From: Prado023 sp963788325
GTDB taxonomy: Bacteria > Actinomycetota > Actinomycetes > S36-B12 > CAIYMF01
Direction of reading: 5' to 3'
Assembly (NCBI GenBank): GCA_963788325.1
Contig: CAWBGJ010000009.1
Location: 434,001-498,000, forward strand
Length of the DNA stretch: 64,000 nt
Below the pieces are notes generated by a model. It did not search any database and had not been told where the DNA came from. It saw nothing but the letters and a program-made list of their open reading frames with translations. Position 1 is the stretch's first letter, and each line of letters opens with the position of its first letter. The position numbers and the translations under genes were made by a program. Positions 24,531 through 33,360 of this stretch are shown here, one piece after another.

Positions 24531-26771
24531 TCAGTCCTCGAAGCCCGCGGGCAGGGCGCTCGCGTGCACGATCAGCAGCTCGCGGGTGGCCCGGGTGAGG
24601 GCCACGTACAGGTCATGGGCCCCGCGCGCGGACTCGGCCAGGATGGCCGCCGGCTCCACGACGACGACCTGGTCGAACTCCAGGCCCTTGGCCTCGGCGA
24701 CCGTGAGCAGGCTGACCGGGGTGTCCAGGGCCGCGCTGCCGACCCCGAGGGCGCCGCCGGGCAGCCGGGCAGCCAGGTCTGCGGCGAACCGATCCCGCCC
24801 GGAGCGCCCCACGATCACGGCGGTGCGGCCCTCGTCACCGAGCCATCCGCGGACCTCGCCCGCGACCGCGCCAGCGAGCTCCTGCCTCGCTGTGGGCCCC
24901 TCGGCGACCAGCGACAACACCCGTGGCGCCGCACCGTCGCGCACGGACGAGGGAGTGCGGACCCGGCTCCCTGAGGCGGCGAGCACGCGTGCGGCCAGGT
25001 CCATCATCGGCGCGGGGGTCCGGTAGTTCACGGTCAGCGGCTGCACCGACCACCGTCCGGGAGCCAGCCGGTCGAACACCTCGGCCCACGAGCTCGGGGC
25101 GGCTGCCGACCCGGCCTGCGCCAGGTCACCCACCACGGTCATCGACCGACTCGGGCAGCGGCGCAGCAGCAGCCGCCACTGCATCGGGGACAGCTCCTGG
25201 GCCTCGTCGACCACCACGTGCCCGAACACCCAGGACCGGTCCTCGAGCGCGGAGTCCGCGACGCTGGCGTGCGTGCTGCGGGCGTCGGTGTACCGGTCGA
25301 GCAGGGCGCTGGCGGTCACCGACGCGACGCCGGTCATCGCCAGGACGCCTCGGGCGTACTCCTCCTCGACGGTGCGATCGGATCTGGCCAGGGCCGCGGC
25401 GCGCCGGGCGGGCTCGTCATCCTCCCCGAGCAGTTCGGCCGCCTCGTCGAGCAGGGGCACGTCGCTGAGCGTCCATGGGCTCCCGGGTGCCCGCACCAGC
25501 CGCTCGCGCTGCCGGGCAGAGAGCCGGGGCGCCGCGTCGGCCAGCGCCCTCGGGTCCGACCACAGCCCGGCAATCAGCTGCTCGGGTCGGATCGGCATCC
25601 AGCAGAGGTTCACCTCCCGACGCACATCCGGGCTCTCGCGCAGGTCGGCGAGCAGGATGTCGCGGTGGGAGTCCGGATCCACGCCCCGGGCCAGGGCCAG
25701 GACCCCGACCAGGCGGTCGAGCAGGCTCATCACGAACGTCCGCCGCGCGAGGTTGTGCGGCTTGCGGGCGGCCCAGGCGCGGTCGCGGGCGGCGGCCACC
25801 ATGGAGGGTGGCATGGTGATCCTGGTCCCGGCCACGTCCAGCGTCCGCGCCGACGCGGGGACCCGCTGGCGGGCGCGTACGGCGGCTGCCACCACGTCCA
25901 CCATGACCAGGTCGCCCTTGATCGCGGCGATGCCGGGATCAGGATCGGGCAGGGCATCCACGCCGGGGTAGAGCTGCCCGGGTGTGGCCAGGACCGCGCT
26001 GGACTCACCGAGGCCGGGCAGCACCTGGCTGATGTAGCGCAGGAAGAGCGGGTTGGGCCCGACGACCAGCACGCCGCTGCGGGCGATGCGGTCGCGGTGC
26101 GTGTAGAGCAGGTAGGCCGCGCGATGCAGGCCGACCACGGTCTTGCCGCAGCCCGGGCCACCCTCCACCACGAGGATCCCCGGCAAGGGCGCACGGATGA
26201 TGCGGTCCTGCTCGCCCTGGATGGTGGCCACGATATCCCCCATCCGACCGGTCCGGCGGGCGGCCAGGGCCGCCATCAGGGCGCCGTTGCCCTCGAACGC
26301 GTCACCGGACCCGACCGCGTCGAGATCGAGCACGTCATCCTCGACGGCGGTGACGTCCCGGCCGGCGAGCAGGATGTGCCGTCGCCGGGCGACCCCCATC
26401 GGGGCGGCCGTGGTGGCCCGGTAGAACGGCTCGGCAGCAGGGGCCCGCCAGTCGGTGAGCAGGAGTCGCTGGGCCTCGTCTGCCAGGCTGAGCCGTCCGA
26501 TGTAGACCGGGGACCCACCCGCGGACAGGTCCAGCCGACCGAAGCAGAGCCTGCGCTCGGCCGAGACCAGGGCGCCCAACCGGGACGAGTACGCCCGGAT
26601 CAGGGCCTCCCGTTCCACCATCGCGGCCGGCGTCCCGGCGGTGGTGGCCCGCCGCGCCCGGGCCAGGTCCCGGCTGGCCCGCTCGGTGAGCTCATCGAGA
26701 CGGGCGTACATCGACGCGACGACCGGTTGCTCGGCCCGCACGGCACTCGAGGGCTGGTGCGGCGAAGGCAT
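24531..26771 (-). CDS. helD: HelD-type superfamily 1 helicase (RNA polymerase recycling ATPase)
   Basis: A 746-residue UvrD/Rep-like protein. The N-terminal 60 residues are helical and could be the arm reaching into RNA polymerase. Walker A GGPGCGKT is at residues 204-211; later motifs include HVVVDEAQELSPMQWRLLLRR (motif II), VNYRTPAPMMDL and AEAKGLEFDQVVVVEPA, VALTRATRELL (motif VI). HelD proteins release stalled polymerase, and HelR homologues protect against rifampicin in actinobacteria. That activity is a family inference here. The start follows TAGGAT by six bases, suggesting leaderless expression. Confidence 0.85.
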   Translation of the reverse strand: MPSPHQPSSAVRAEQPVVASMYARLDELTERASRDLARARRATTAGTPAAMVEREALIRAYSSRLGALVSAERRLCFGRLDLSAGGSPVYIGRLSLADEAQRLLLTDWRAPAAEPFYRATTAAPMGVARRRHILLAGRDVTAVEDDVLDLDAVGSGDAFEGNGALMAALAARRTGRMGDIVATIQGEQDRIIRAPLPGILVVEGGPGCGKTVVGLHRAAYLLYTHRDRIARSGVLVVGPNPLFLRYISQVLPGLGESSAVLATPGQLYPGVDALPDPDPGIAAIKGDLVMVDVVAAAVRARQRVPASARTLDVAGTRITMPPSMVAAARDRAWAARKPHNLARRTFVMSLLDRLVGVLALARGVDPDSHRDILLADLRESPDVRREVNLCWMPIRPEQLIAGLWSDPRALADAAPRLSARQRERLVRAPGSPWTLSDVPLLDEAAELLGEDDEPARRAAALARSDRTVEEEYARGVLAMTGVASVTASALLDRYTDARSTHASVADSALEDRSWVFGHVVVDEAQELSPMQWRLLLRRCPSRSMTVVGDLAQAGSAAAPSSWAEVFDRLAPGRWSVQPLTVNYRTPAPMMDLAARVLAASGSRVRTPSSVRDGAAPRVLSLVAEGPTARQELAGAVAGEVRGWLGDEGRTAVIVGRSGRDRFAADLAARLPGGALGVGSAALDTPVSLLTVAEAKGLEFDQVVVVEPAAILAESARGAHDLYVALTRATRELLIVHASALPAGFED

Positions 26772-26777
26772 CAGAAC

Positions 26778-26783
26778 ATCCTA
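26778..26783 (-). promoter_or_regulatory. -10 box of a probable leaderless promoter for the HelD gene
   Basis: Minus-strand TAGGAT lies six bases before the ATG at 26771, with no Shine-Dalgarno sequence. Confidence 0.5.
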
Positions 26784-26929
26784 GTGACGCCCGGGCCCGG
26801 GCGCAGCCGCCTGCGCTCGGCCACCAGCACCCAGCACCATGGGCGCTGCAGGACGCCGGGCTCGACTCCCGCGCGCAGCCGCAGGGCATATCGCCACCGG
26901 GTGCCCGACCGTTGTGGCAGAGTGCCCCC

Positions 26930-27718
26930 ATGCCCCGCACGCTGGTGGCCATCCCGGCACTCAACGAGTCGGCCACGATCGGCGCCGTCATCGCCGACGT
27001 GCGCGCCGCAGCCCCTGACGCGGCCATCCTCGTCGTGGACGACGGCTCCACGGACGGCACGGATGCCCTGGCTCGCCAGCGCGGCGCCCAGGTGGTGCGG
27101 ATGCCCTTCAACGTGGGCGTCGGCGGAGCCATGCGCGCAGCCTTCCTCTACGCGGTGGACCACGACTTCGACGCTGTCGTGCAGGTCGACGCCGACGGCC
27201 AGCACGTCGCCGAGCACATCCCGGAACTGGTCGCGGCCCTGTCCGGCGCCTCGGTCGTGGTGGGCGCCAGGTTCGCCGACGGATACGACGTGCGCGGCCC
27301 GCGCCGTCTGGCCATGCGCACCCTGGCCCGGTCGCTGTCGCGGGTCTGCCACACGCCCCTGACCGACACCACCTCCGGGTTCCGGGCGGCCGACCGCAGG
27401 GCGATCGCACTGTTCGCCGCGCACTACCCGGCCGAGTACCTCGGCGACACCGTGGAGTCCCTGGTGCTGGCCGCGCGCGCCGGACTCACGGTGGCCGAGG
27501 TGCCAGTCCGGATGCGACCGCGCCAGGGCGGCCAGCCGAGCCAGTCGGCCGGGCGGTCGGTGCTCTACCTGGGGCGTGCCCTGTTGGCGCTCTACGTGTC
27601 GCTGGCCCGCCGGCCAGTGCCGGCCCCGCCCGCGCTGGCCGCGCTGGCCGCGCCCGGCGGGCCCGCAGCAGGCATCAGCACCGGGACCGCCGCCCCATCG
27701 GCTCGGGGGCAGCGTTGA
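26930..27718 (+). CDS. Family 2 glycosyltransferase, dolichyl-phosphate mannose synthase-like
   Basis: A 262-residue GT2 enzyme without membrane segments. It shows TLVAIPALNESATIGAVIADVRA, the nucleotide-sugar block ILVVDDGSTDGTDALA, the metal-binding DxD in AVVQVDADGQH and a C-terminal TDTTSGFRAADRRAI. These suggest transfer of a sugar to a polyprenyl phosphate carrier. The Ala/Pro-rich tail after residue 225 is variable. The next gene, DUF2304, starts inside its stop codon (TTGA), matching a known GT2-DUF2304 pairing. ATG at 26930 is preferred over one six codons upstream because homology begins there. Confidence 0.9.
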   Translation: MPRTLVAIPALNESATIGAVIADVRAAAPDAAILVVDDGSTDGTDALARQRGAQVVRMPFNVGVGGAMRAAFLYAVDHDFDAVVQVDADGQHVAEHIPELVAALSGASVVVGARFADGYDVRGPRRLAMRTLARSLSRVCHTPLTDTTSGFRAADRRAIALFAAHYPAEYLGDTVESLVLAARAGLTVAEVPVRMRPRQGGQPSQSAGRSVLYLGRALLALYVSLARRPVPAPPALAALAAPGGPAAGISTGTAAPSARGQR

Positions 27719-28101
27719 ACGCCAACTGGCTCGGCCTCGTCGCGGCCGTCGTCCTGCTGGGTGCGGTCCTGGAACTCCTGCGCCGGGGGATCCTGCGCGA
27801 GCGGTTCGCCGCGCTCTGGCTGGGCGTCGGCGGCCTGCTGGTCGTCGTCGCGGTGTTCCCCGGCCTGTTGCGGGCGGCGGCTCGCACACTCGGGTTCGAG
27901 ATCCCATCGAACCTGCTGTTCTTCGCCGCGATCATGTTCCTGCTCATCGTGACGGTGCAGCTGAGCTACGAGGTCTCCCGGCTCGAGGCCCGCACCCGAC
28001 GACTGGCCGAGGACCTCGCGCTGCTGGCCGCCCAGACCACACATCCCAGGACCACGGATCCGGCCCGCCCGGGTCCGCCGTCGGGAGAGGAGCAGGGATG
28101 A
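27715..28101 (+). CDS. DUF2304 family membrane protein
   Basis: A 128-residue protein with hydrophobic segments at about 4-22, 32-52 and 66-84 (LVAAVVLLGAVLELL, FAALWLGVGGLLVVVAVFPGL, NLLFFAAIMFLLIVTVQLSY), then a charged helix EVSRLEARTRRLAEDLALL. DUF2304 proteins accompany polyprenyl-phosphate GT2 enzymes and may help handle the lipid-linked sugar; that is inference. Translation starts at TTG overlapping the GT2 stop, and its own stop overlaps the next start. Confidence 0.88.
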   Translation: MNANWLGLVAAVVLLGAVLELLRRGILRERFAALWLGVGGLLVVVAVFPGLLRAAARTLGFEIPSNLLFFAAIMFLLIVTVQLSYEVSRLEARTRRLAEDLALLAAQTTHPRTTDPARPGPPSGEEQG

Positions 28102-29396
28102 CCCCGGACGACGACCTGCAGGCCCCGCCACCCACGGGCGGACATCCTGCAGCCCTGCCCCCCACGACCAGCACCCCGCTGGACCCGGGCGTCACGGTGG
28201 ACAACCTGCCCTGGTCTCGCGACGATCGGATGGACCAGCGGTCGTTGCCACCGTGGTTGCGCCGCGCCGTCCTGCTGGTGATCCTGCTGATGATCGCCGC
28301 GAACATGGCTGTCTGGGCCTTCGACCAGCTCAGCACCTTCTGGTACACGCTCTTCTTCGCCTTCTTCGTCGGCCTGACGATGGAGCCGATCGTCAACCGG
28401 CTGGCCGAGCGCGGCATGAAGCGGGGCGTGGCCACCGCCCTGGTGATGGGCGGGGGCCTGCTGGCCACACTCGCCTTCTTCGCCATCTTCGGCACGCTGC
28501 TCGCGGAGCAGCTCTCGGCGCTGATCTCCAGCCTCCCCTCGTTCCTCGAGACCGTGCTCGACTGGGTCAACCAGCGCTTCGGAACCCAGCTCGACTCCAA
28601 CCAGGTGCTCCAGGGCCTGGGCCTGGGCCCCAAGGACATCGCCAACATCGCCACGAACCTGGGAGTGGGCCTGCTCGGCGTGCTGGGAACGGCGATCGGC
28701 TGGGTCTTCTCCCTGTTCACCGTGGCCCTCTTCGCGTTCTACTTCGCTGCCGACGGCCCGCAGTTCCGGCGCACGGTCGCCTCGTGGCTGCCCCCGGCGC
28801 AGCAGCGCACCTTCCTCACCGTGGTCGACATCTCCACCCAGAAGGCCGGCGGCTACGTGATCTCCCGCGGCCTGCTGGCCATGATCAGCACTGCCTTCCA
28901 CGGGGTGGCGTTCTACCTGCTGGACCTGCCGTACTGGTTGCCGATGGCGCTGTGGGTCGGCATGGTCTCGCAGTTCATTCCCACCATCGGGACCTACCTC
29001 GCCGGTGCCCTGCCGATAATCCTCGCACTGGTCGAGGGCAGCCCGATCAAGGCGCTGCTGGTGCTGGGCGTGGTCACCGCCTACCAGCAGCTCGAGAACT
29101 ACTTCGTCGCCCCCCGCGTGACCCGCTCGACCCTGGAGATCCACCCGGCGGTGGCGTTCGGCTCAGTGCTGGTGGGCGCCTCGCTGTTCGGTGCGATCGG
29201 GGCCCTCCTGGCCATCCCGGTGGTGGCGACCATCCAGTCGCTGATCACCGTGTACGGCCGCCGGTACCAACTCGTCGAGGAGTTCGGCGCCCGACCGGGC
29301 GAGACGGACCTGCAGCGGGTGGAGGCGGCGATGCGCGCCGCTGACCCGCGCCGGACCGCGCGCGGCGGGGTCGTCCAGCCCCCCGAGCGGCCCTGA
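28098..29396 (+). CDS. AI-2E family transporter (PF01594-type permease)
   Basis: A 432-residue polytopic membrane protein. After a soluble N terminus of about 50 residues come paired helices AVLLVILLMIAANMAVWAF and FWYTLFFAFFVGLTMEPIV. A central amphipathic region and C-terminal helices follow, including LPMALWVGMVSQFIPTIGTYLAGALPIILALVEG, the family's conserved block, and GSVLVGASLFGAIGALLAIPVVATIQSL. The family contains autoinducer-2 exporter TqsA but most members have other or unknown cargo. The ATG overlaps the DUF2304 stop, with GGAG-type ribosome binding upstream. Confidence 0.9.
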   Translation: MTPDDDLQAPPPTGGHPAALPPTTSTPLDPGVTVDNLPWSRDDRMDQRSLPPWLRRAVLLVILLMIAANMAVWAFDQLSTFWYTLFFAFFVGLTMEPIVNRLAERGMKRGVATALVMGGGLLATLAFFAIFGTLLAEQLSALISSLPSFLETVLDWVNQRFGTQLDSNQVLQGLGLGPKDIANIATNLGVGLLGVLGTAIGWVFSLFTVALFAFYFAADGPQFRRTVASWLPPAQQRTFLTVVDISTQKAGGYVISRGLLAMISTAFHGVAFYLLDLPYWLPMALWVGMVSQFIPTIGTYLAGALPIILALVEGSPIKALLVLGVVTAYQQLENYFVAPRVTRSTLEIHPAVAFGSVLVGASLFGAIGALLAIPVVATIQSLITVYGRRYQLVEEFGARPGETDLQRVEAAMRAADPRRTARGGVVQPPERP

Positions 29397-30098
29397 GTGC
29401 TGCCTGACTCCGCGGCCGCAGGCCGTGCCGACGCCGGCGCCCCGTCCGGCCCCGACCGCGTAGACGGTGCGGCGCGTGCCGGGCTGGCGCGGCACCCGAC
29501 CGAGGTGGCACCCCACCTGCTCGGCGCGACCCTGGCCAGCAACCTCGGGCCCGGGGTCGTGCTGCGGATCACTGAGGTCGAGGCGTACGGCGATGTGGGC
29601 GAGGACCCCGGCTCACACGCGTTCCGCGGGCAGACGCCGCGCAACGCGATGATGTTCGCCGAGCCGGGGCACGCCTACGTGTACTTCACCTACGGCATGC
29701 ACTGGTGCCTCAACGTCGTGGCGCACGCACCGGGCAGCTCCGGGGCGGTCCTGCTGCGAGCCGGGGCGGTGCTCAGCGGGCTGCCGACCGCCCGGGACCG
29801 TCGGCCCGCGGCCCGGACCGATCGCGACCTCGCGCGCGGTCCTGCCCGGCTCGCGGCCTGCCTGGGCGTCACCGGAGCCCTGGACGGGGCGGACCTGCTG
29901 GATCCCGGCAGCCCGCTACGGCTGAAGCTGACCGCCCGGTCGGACACGGCGGGCACAGCGGGCACGGCGGAACCGGTGGGTGGCTACCTCACGGGGCCGC
30001 GCACGGGGGTCTCGGGAGCAGGCGCGCCCATGACCTGGCGCTTCTGGCTGCCCGAGGACCCCACGGTCAGCCCCTACCGCCCGAGCCGCCCCCGCTGA
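29397..30098 (+). CDS. 3-methyladenine DNA glycosylase (Mpg/AAG family)
   Basis: A 233-residue base excision enzyme removing alkylated purines. Family blocks: PHLLGATLASNLGPGVVLRITEVEAYG, DPGSHAFRGQTPRNAMMFAEPGHAYVYFTYGMHWCLNVVAH, AVLLRAGAV and GPARLAACLGV. The first 30 residues are variable. GTG at 29397 follows the preceding stop with no gap, so it is probably cotranscribed with the permease gene. A perfect hairpin follows at 30114, a candidate terminator. Confidence 0.93.
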   Translation: MLPDSAAAGRADAGAPSGPDRVDGAARAGLARHPTEVAPHLLGATLASNLGPGVVLRITEVEAYGDVGEDPGSHAFRGQTPRNAMMFAEPGHAYVYFTYGMHWCLNVVAHAPGSSGAVLLRAGAVLSGLPTARDRRPAARTDRDLARGPARLAACLGVTGALDGADLLDPGSPLRLKLTARSDTAGTAGTAEPVGGYLTGPRTGVSGAGAPMTWRFWLPEDPTVSPYRPSRPR

Positions 30099-30113
30099 CA
30101 CCCGCCCCTGGAC

Positions 30114-30164
30114 GTTGGTGTGTACGGAATCAACCAACAAGGGGTCGATTCCGTACACACCAAC
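30114..30164. repeat. Perfect 18-base inverted repeat in an intergenic region
   Basis: GTTGGTGTGTACGGAATC (30114-30131) is exactly reverse-complemented at 30147-30164, with a 15-base loop. The loop carries ACCAAC (30133-30138), which could pair with the left-arm GTTGGT in a competing structure. It begins 15 bases after the glycosylase stop and may be a terminator without a T-tract, or a repetitive element. The 248-base gap up to 30347 holds no gene; a TAGAAT at 30253-30258 is a possible -10 for the next gene. Confidence 0.8.
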
Positions 30165-30346
30165 ACGGGGGTGGTGGGCTATCTGCGGGCTAAGTCGGGG
30201 TGAAGGGAGCCGGGCGGCGCTGGCTCGCGTCCGGTGGGGTCCGGCGCAAGCCTAGAATGTGGCGACTGGGCTGCGGAGCCCGGTTTCGGGTCCTTCGTCG
30301 TGCTGCTGGCCGGTCGGTTCCCCGAGCGGAGTAGGGGGTCCCACAC

Positions 30347-31600
30347 GTGCGCGTACCTCGCCTGGCCACGGCGGCATTCCTGGCGTTGGTGCTCGCGGGG
30401 TCACTGCTGGCACCTGCCAGTGCCCTGGGGCGTCCGATCGTCCCGGAGACCTTCGGGGTCCAGGACGACTGGGCCCGACCCGATGACTCCGGGGCCTGGG
30501 GCACCGCCCGGATGTGGGCGGCGTGGTGCACGGTGCAGCCCAAGTCGAACATGGAGGTCAACGAGGCCGTCAGCAAGCGGCTCACCCGCGCCTACCAGAC
30601 CTACGTCCGCAGCGGAGCGCGTCGACTGACGGTCTCGCTGGGCCACCCGTCTCCCTGGGTGTTCAACAACCATCACAAGGCGTGGGCGCGCAACAAGCAC
30701 GTCTGGTTCTGCGAGGCCTCGAACGCCAACACCTCGTTCCCCACCGCCTCCTCGCTGCGTTCGGGCCGCGTGCACTACGCGTACGTCGCCTACGTCGAGG
30801 CAGTGATCATTGCAGGCGCACCGTACCTGGCTGCGAACCCGAGCAACCGACTCGTCCTACAGGCGTGGAACGAGCCGAACCTGCGCAACGGCGGGACGAT
30901 CACCAACAAGATCCCCGGCGCGGCCCGCACCTGGTCCCAGGCCTCGGACTCGCTGCGCGCACAGGAGCGGATCATCCGGCAGGTGGCCTCGGCCATGATC
31001 CCGGGGCGCTTCGAACTCACCAGCCCGTCGCTGTACGGCAAGAAGACCGGCCTGAACACCAAGTACTTCGCCGCCCAGGCACGCAGTCGCACCGTGGACA
31101 GCTTCTCGATCAACTTCTACACGCTGCGCCAGAAGAGCGTGAACACGTCGCTGGCGAAGTGGCGCTCGAAGGGGACGGTGGCCAAGAAGCTCATCACGCG
31201 CTACCGGTCGCTGCGCTCGGTGCCCATCTGGTCGACCGAGACCAACCACAACCTGACCAACGGCATCCCCAGCAAGAAGAACCTCACCAAGACGTGGGCC
31301 AGTCCCTCGGCCCAGAAGCGGATGGTGGAGGTCACCACCATGGAGGCCCTGCGGATCGGCTTCGCGGGCATCCAGTGGTACCAGGGGACGCTCAAGCAGG
31401 TCGCGGTGAACACCCGACCCGGCACACCGGCGACCATCGCATCGGCAGCACTCAGTCGTGAGCTGACCGGTCGACGCGTGGTGCGCTGCTCCACCAAGAA
31501 GAAGACCACCCGCTGCGTGCTGACCGCGCGGCCGGGCAGCGGACGGATCACGGTGAGCTGGTCGGCCAAGGGCTCGTCCGGGGTCCGGATCACGCGCTGA
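30347..31600 (+). CDS. Secreted glycoside hydrolase-like protein (clan GH-A type TIM barrel)
   Basis: A 417-residue secreted protein with signal peptide RVPRLATAAFLALVLAGSLLAPASA. The middle resembles clan GH-A glycosidases: QAWNEPNLRNG supplies the acid/base NEP motif and PIWSTETNHNLTNG a candidate nucleophile glutamate on a late strand. The C-terminal 60 residues are basic and may form a small beta domain (RCSTKKKTTRCVLTARPGSGRITVSWSAK). It is not placed in a named family with confidence; GH39-like proteins are the nearest I recall. GTG start after TAGGGGG. Confidence 0.65.
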   Translation: MRVPRLATAAFLALVLAGSLLAPASALGRPIVPETFGVQDDWARPDDSGAWGTARMWAAWCTVQPKSNMEVNEAVSKRLTRAYQTYVRSGARRLTVSLGHPSPWVFNNHHKAWARNKHVWFCEASNANTSFPTASSLRSGRVHYAYVAYVEAVIIAGAPYLAANPSNRLVLQAWNEPNLRNGGTITNKIPGAARTWSQASDSLRAQERIIRQVASAMIPGRFELTSPSLYGKKTGLNTKYFAAQARSRTVDSFSINFYTLRQKSVNTSLAKWRSKGTVAKKLITRYRSLRSVPIWSTETNHNLTNGIPSKKNLTKTWASPSAQKRMVEVTTMEALRIGFAGIQWYQGTLKQVAVNTRPGTPATIASAALSRELTGRRVVRCSTKKKTTRCVLTARPGSGRITVSWSAKGSSGVRITR

Positions 31601-31632
31601 ACCGTCCCGCCGGAAACTTCCGCACGATTTGT

Positions 31633-31661
31633 GCATCCGTTCGCGGGGTCCCCGCCGAAGT
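31633..31661 (+). promoter_or_regulatory. Possible SigK-type ECF promoter upstream of the fasciclin gene
   Basis: GCATCC (31633-31638), 17 bases, then CGAAGT (31656-31661). Mycobacterial SigK promoters of the fasciclin genes mpt70/mpt83 follow, as I recall, CCATCC-N16/17-CGAAT. The match is close but not exact. The predicted 5' leader of about 45 bases ends in AGGAGA before the ATG at 31713. Confidence 0.4.
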
Positions 31662-31712
31662 AGTCCATGAGAGCCGCACACGGCGACTCGATCCACTACT
31701 TCAGGAGAACCC

Positions 31713-32294
31713 ATGAACATCAAGGTTGCAGCAGCAGGCGGCATCGCCGCACTCGTCTTCCTCTCCGGCTGCTCGAGCACGAGCGACGAGGCCACCGCCC
31801 CGGCAACGACCGCGGCCCCCGCCCCGTCAGAGATGGCCTCCGAGCCGGCGATGGAGGCCGCCGGCACCATCGTTGAGGTGGCGGCAGGCAATCCCGACTT
31901 CGAGACCCTGGTGGCCGCGGTGACCGCGGCTGACCTGGTCGAGACCCTGTCCGGCGACGGTCCGTTCACCGTGTTCGCCCCGACCGACGACGCATTCGCC
32001 GCGCTGCCCGAGGGCCTGCTCGACGCCCTGCTCCTGCCGGAGAACAAGGACGCCCTGACCAGCATCCTGACCTACCACGTGGTGTCCGGCGAGGTCACCT
32101 CCGATCAGGTCGCGGCCGGCGATGTGGACACGGTGGAGGGCGAGGCCATCACCATCACCACCCCGGACGGCGCGGTCGTGCTCAACGACACCGCCACGGT
32201 CACCGCAGTGGATGTCGAGGCGTCCAACGGCGTGATCCACGTCATCGACGGGGTGCTCGTCCCGCCGAGCCTGGACGTCAACGCGCTGCTCTGA
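31713..32294 (+). CDS. Fasciclin domain lipoprotein
   Basis: A 193-residue exported lipoprotein. The signal peptide ends in the lipobox LSGC, followed by a Ala/Pro/Ser/Thr linker and one FAS1 domain (about 50-193). FAS1 motifs H1 and H2 are visible: DGPFTVFAPTDDAFAALPEG and NGVIHVIDGVLVPP, with the central YHVVSGEV. FAS1 domains act in adhesion; mycobacterial MPT70/83 are relatives. Ribosome binding AGGAGA precedes the ATG. A strong hairpin follows at 32313. Confidence 0.95.
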   Translation: MNIKVAAAGGIAALVFLSGCSSTSDEATAPATTAAPAPSEMASEPAMEAAGTIVEVAAGNPDFETLVAAVTAADLVETLSGDGPFTVFAPTDDAFAALPEGLLDALLLPENKDALTSILTYHVVSGEVTSDQVAAGDVDTVEGEAITITTPDGAVVLNDTATVTAVDVEASNGVIHVIDGVLVPPSLDVNALL

Positions 32295-32312
32295 TCTGCA
32301 CTCTCAGCAAGA

Positions 32313-32352
32313 CCGAGGGGGCCTGCCGGATCCGTCCGGTGGGCCCCCTCGG
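32313..32352. terminator. Bidirectional terminator hairpin between fasciclin and PPK2 genes
   Basis: A perfect 11-base stem: CCGAGGGGGCC (32313-32323) with GGCCCCCTCGG (32342-32352) around an 18-base loop. It lies between convergent genes, 19 bases after the fasciclin stop and 15 before the PPK2 end. There is no long T-tract. Confidence 0.75.
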
Positions 32353-32367
32353 CGTTGAGCGCTGCGC

Positions 32368-33246
32368 TCAGTGCTTGCCCTCACGCTGCGGGGGCTTGCC
32401 CCCAGCCTCCGCGGCGGTCTCGAGGATGTTGGCGTGGTCGGGGACGAAGGTCTGCGTGTCCCGCGGAGGCCGCTGGTAGCCGGTCGTCTGCGGTCGCTGG
32501 GGCAGCGCCAGTGGGGCGCGCTCCACGTGGGTGTAGGGGATCGTGGACAGCAGGTGGTGGATGGCGTTGATCCGCGCGCGGCGCTTGTCATCGGACTCCA
32601 CCACGTACCAGGGCGCATTGATCGTGTCCGTGTGCACGAACATGTCGTCCTTGGCCCGGGAGTAGTCCTCCCAGCGGGTGATCGATTCGAGATCCATCGG
32701 GGAGAGCTTCCAGCGGCGCATCGGATCATCGAGCCGGGAGCGGAACCGGGCCTCCTGCTCCTCGTCGGAGACGCTGAACCAGTACTTGCGCAGCAGGATC
32801 CCGTCCTCGACGAGCATGCTCTCGAAGATCGGCGCCTGGTGCAGGAACCGGCGGTACTCGTCAGCGTTGCAGAACCCCATCACCCGCTCGACACCCGCCC
32901 GGTTGTACCAGGAGCGGTCGAACAGGGCGATCTCGCCAGCCGCCGGCAGGTGCGGCACGTAGCGCTGGAAGTACCACTGGCTCAGCTCGCGCTCGGTGGG
33001 TGCGGGCAGCGCGACGATCCGGGCCACGCGTGGGTTGAGGTACTGCGAGATCCGCTGGATGGTGCCGCCCTTGCCGGCGGCGTCGCGGCCCTCGAAGATC
33101 ACCACGACCCGCGCGCCGGTGGTGCGGACCCACTCCTGCATCTCTACGAGCTCGGCCTGCAGCCGGAAGAGCTCGAGCTCATAGAGCGCCTTGTTCATCC
33201 GCTTGGACTTGCGGGACCCGCCAGCGTGCTTGTCCTTCTTCGACAT
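32368..33246 (-). CDS. ppk2: Polyphosphate kinase 2 family protein
   Basis: A 292-residue PPK2 kinase using polyphosphate to phosphorylate nucleotides. Walker A FEGRDAAGKGGTI is at about 51-63, followed by VALPAPTERELSQWYFQRYVPHLPAAGEIALFDRSWYNRAGVERVMGF with the Walker B aspartate, and RRWKLSPMDLESITRWEDYSRAKDDMF, typical of class I PPK2. The tail after residue 250 is variable. Start at 33246 follows a TACCCT -10 box by seven bases and lacks a ribosome-binding site. Confidence 0.93.
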   Translation of the reverse strand: MSKKDKHAGGSRKSKRMNKALYELELFRLQAELVEMQEWVRTTGARVVVIFEGRDAAGKGGTIQRISQYLNPRVARIVALPAPTERELSQWYFQRYVPHLPAAGEIALFDRSWYNRAGVERVMGFCNADEYRRFLHQAPIFESMLVEDGILLRKYWFSVSDEEQEARFRSRLDDPMRRWKLSPMDLESITRWEDYSRAKDDMFVHTDTINAPWYVVESDDKRRARINAIHHLLSTIPYTHVERAPLALPQRPQTTGYQRPPRDTQTFVPDHANILETAAEAGGKPPQREGKH

Positions 33247-33253
33247 GGGGCAC

Positions 33254-33259
33254 AGGGTA
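33254..33259 (-). promoter_or_regulatory. -10 box of a probable leaderless promoter for ppk2
   Basis: Minus-strand TACCCT lies seven bases before the ATG at 33246, with no Shine-Dalgarno sequence between. Confidence 0.5.
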
Positions 33260-33360
33260 TCCGTGCGGGTGCGCCCCGACGCGACCCGAGGGCCTGCGCG
33301 AACCCGGCGGATCGGCGTGGCAGGATCAGGGCCGACTGCTGCGGGAGGGGGAGGGCGTTC

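Noticed and set aside
30253..30258. TAGAAT as a firm promoter for the secreted glycosidase-like gene
   Set aside because: No -35 hexamer at standard spacing and nearly 90 bases of leader. Mentioned as a possibility only.
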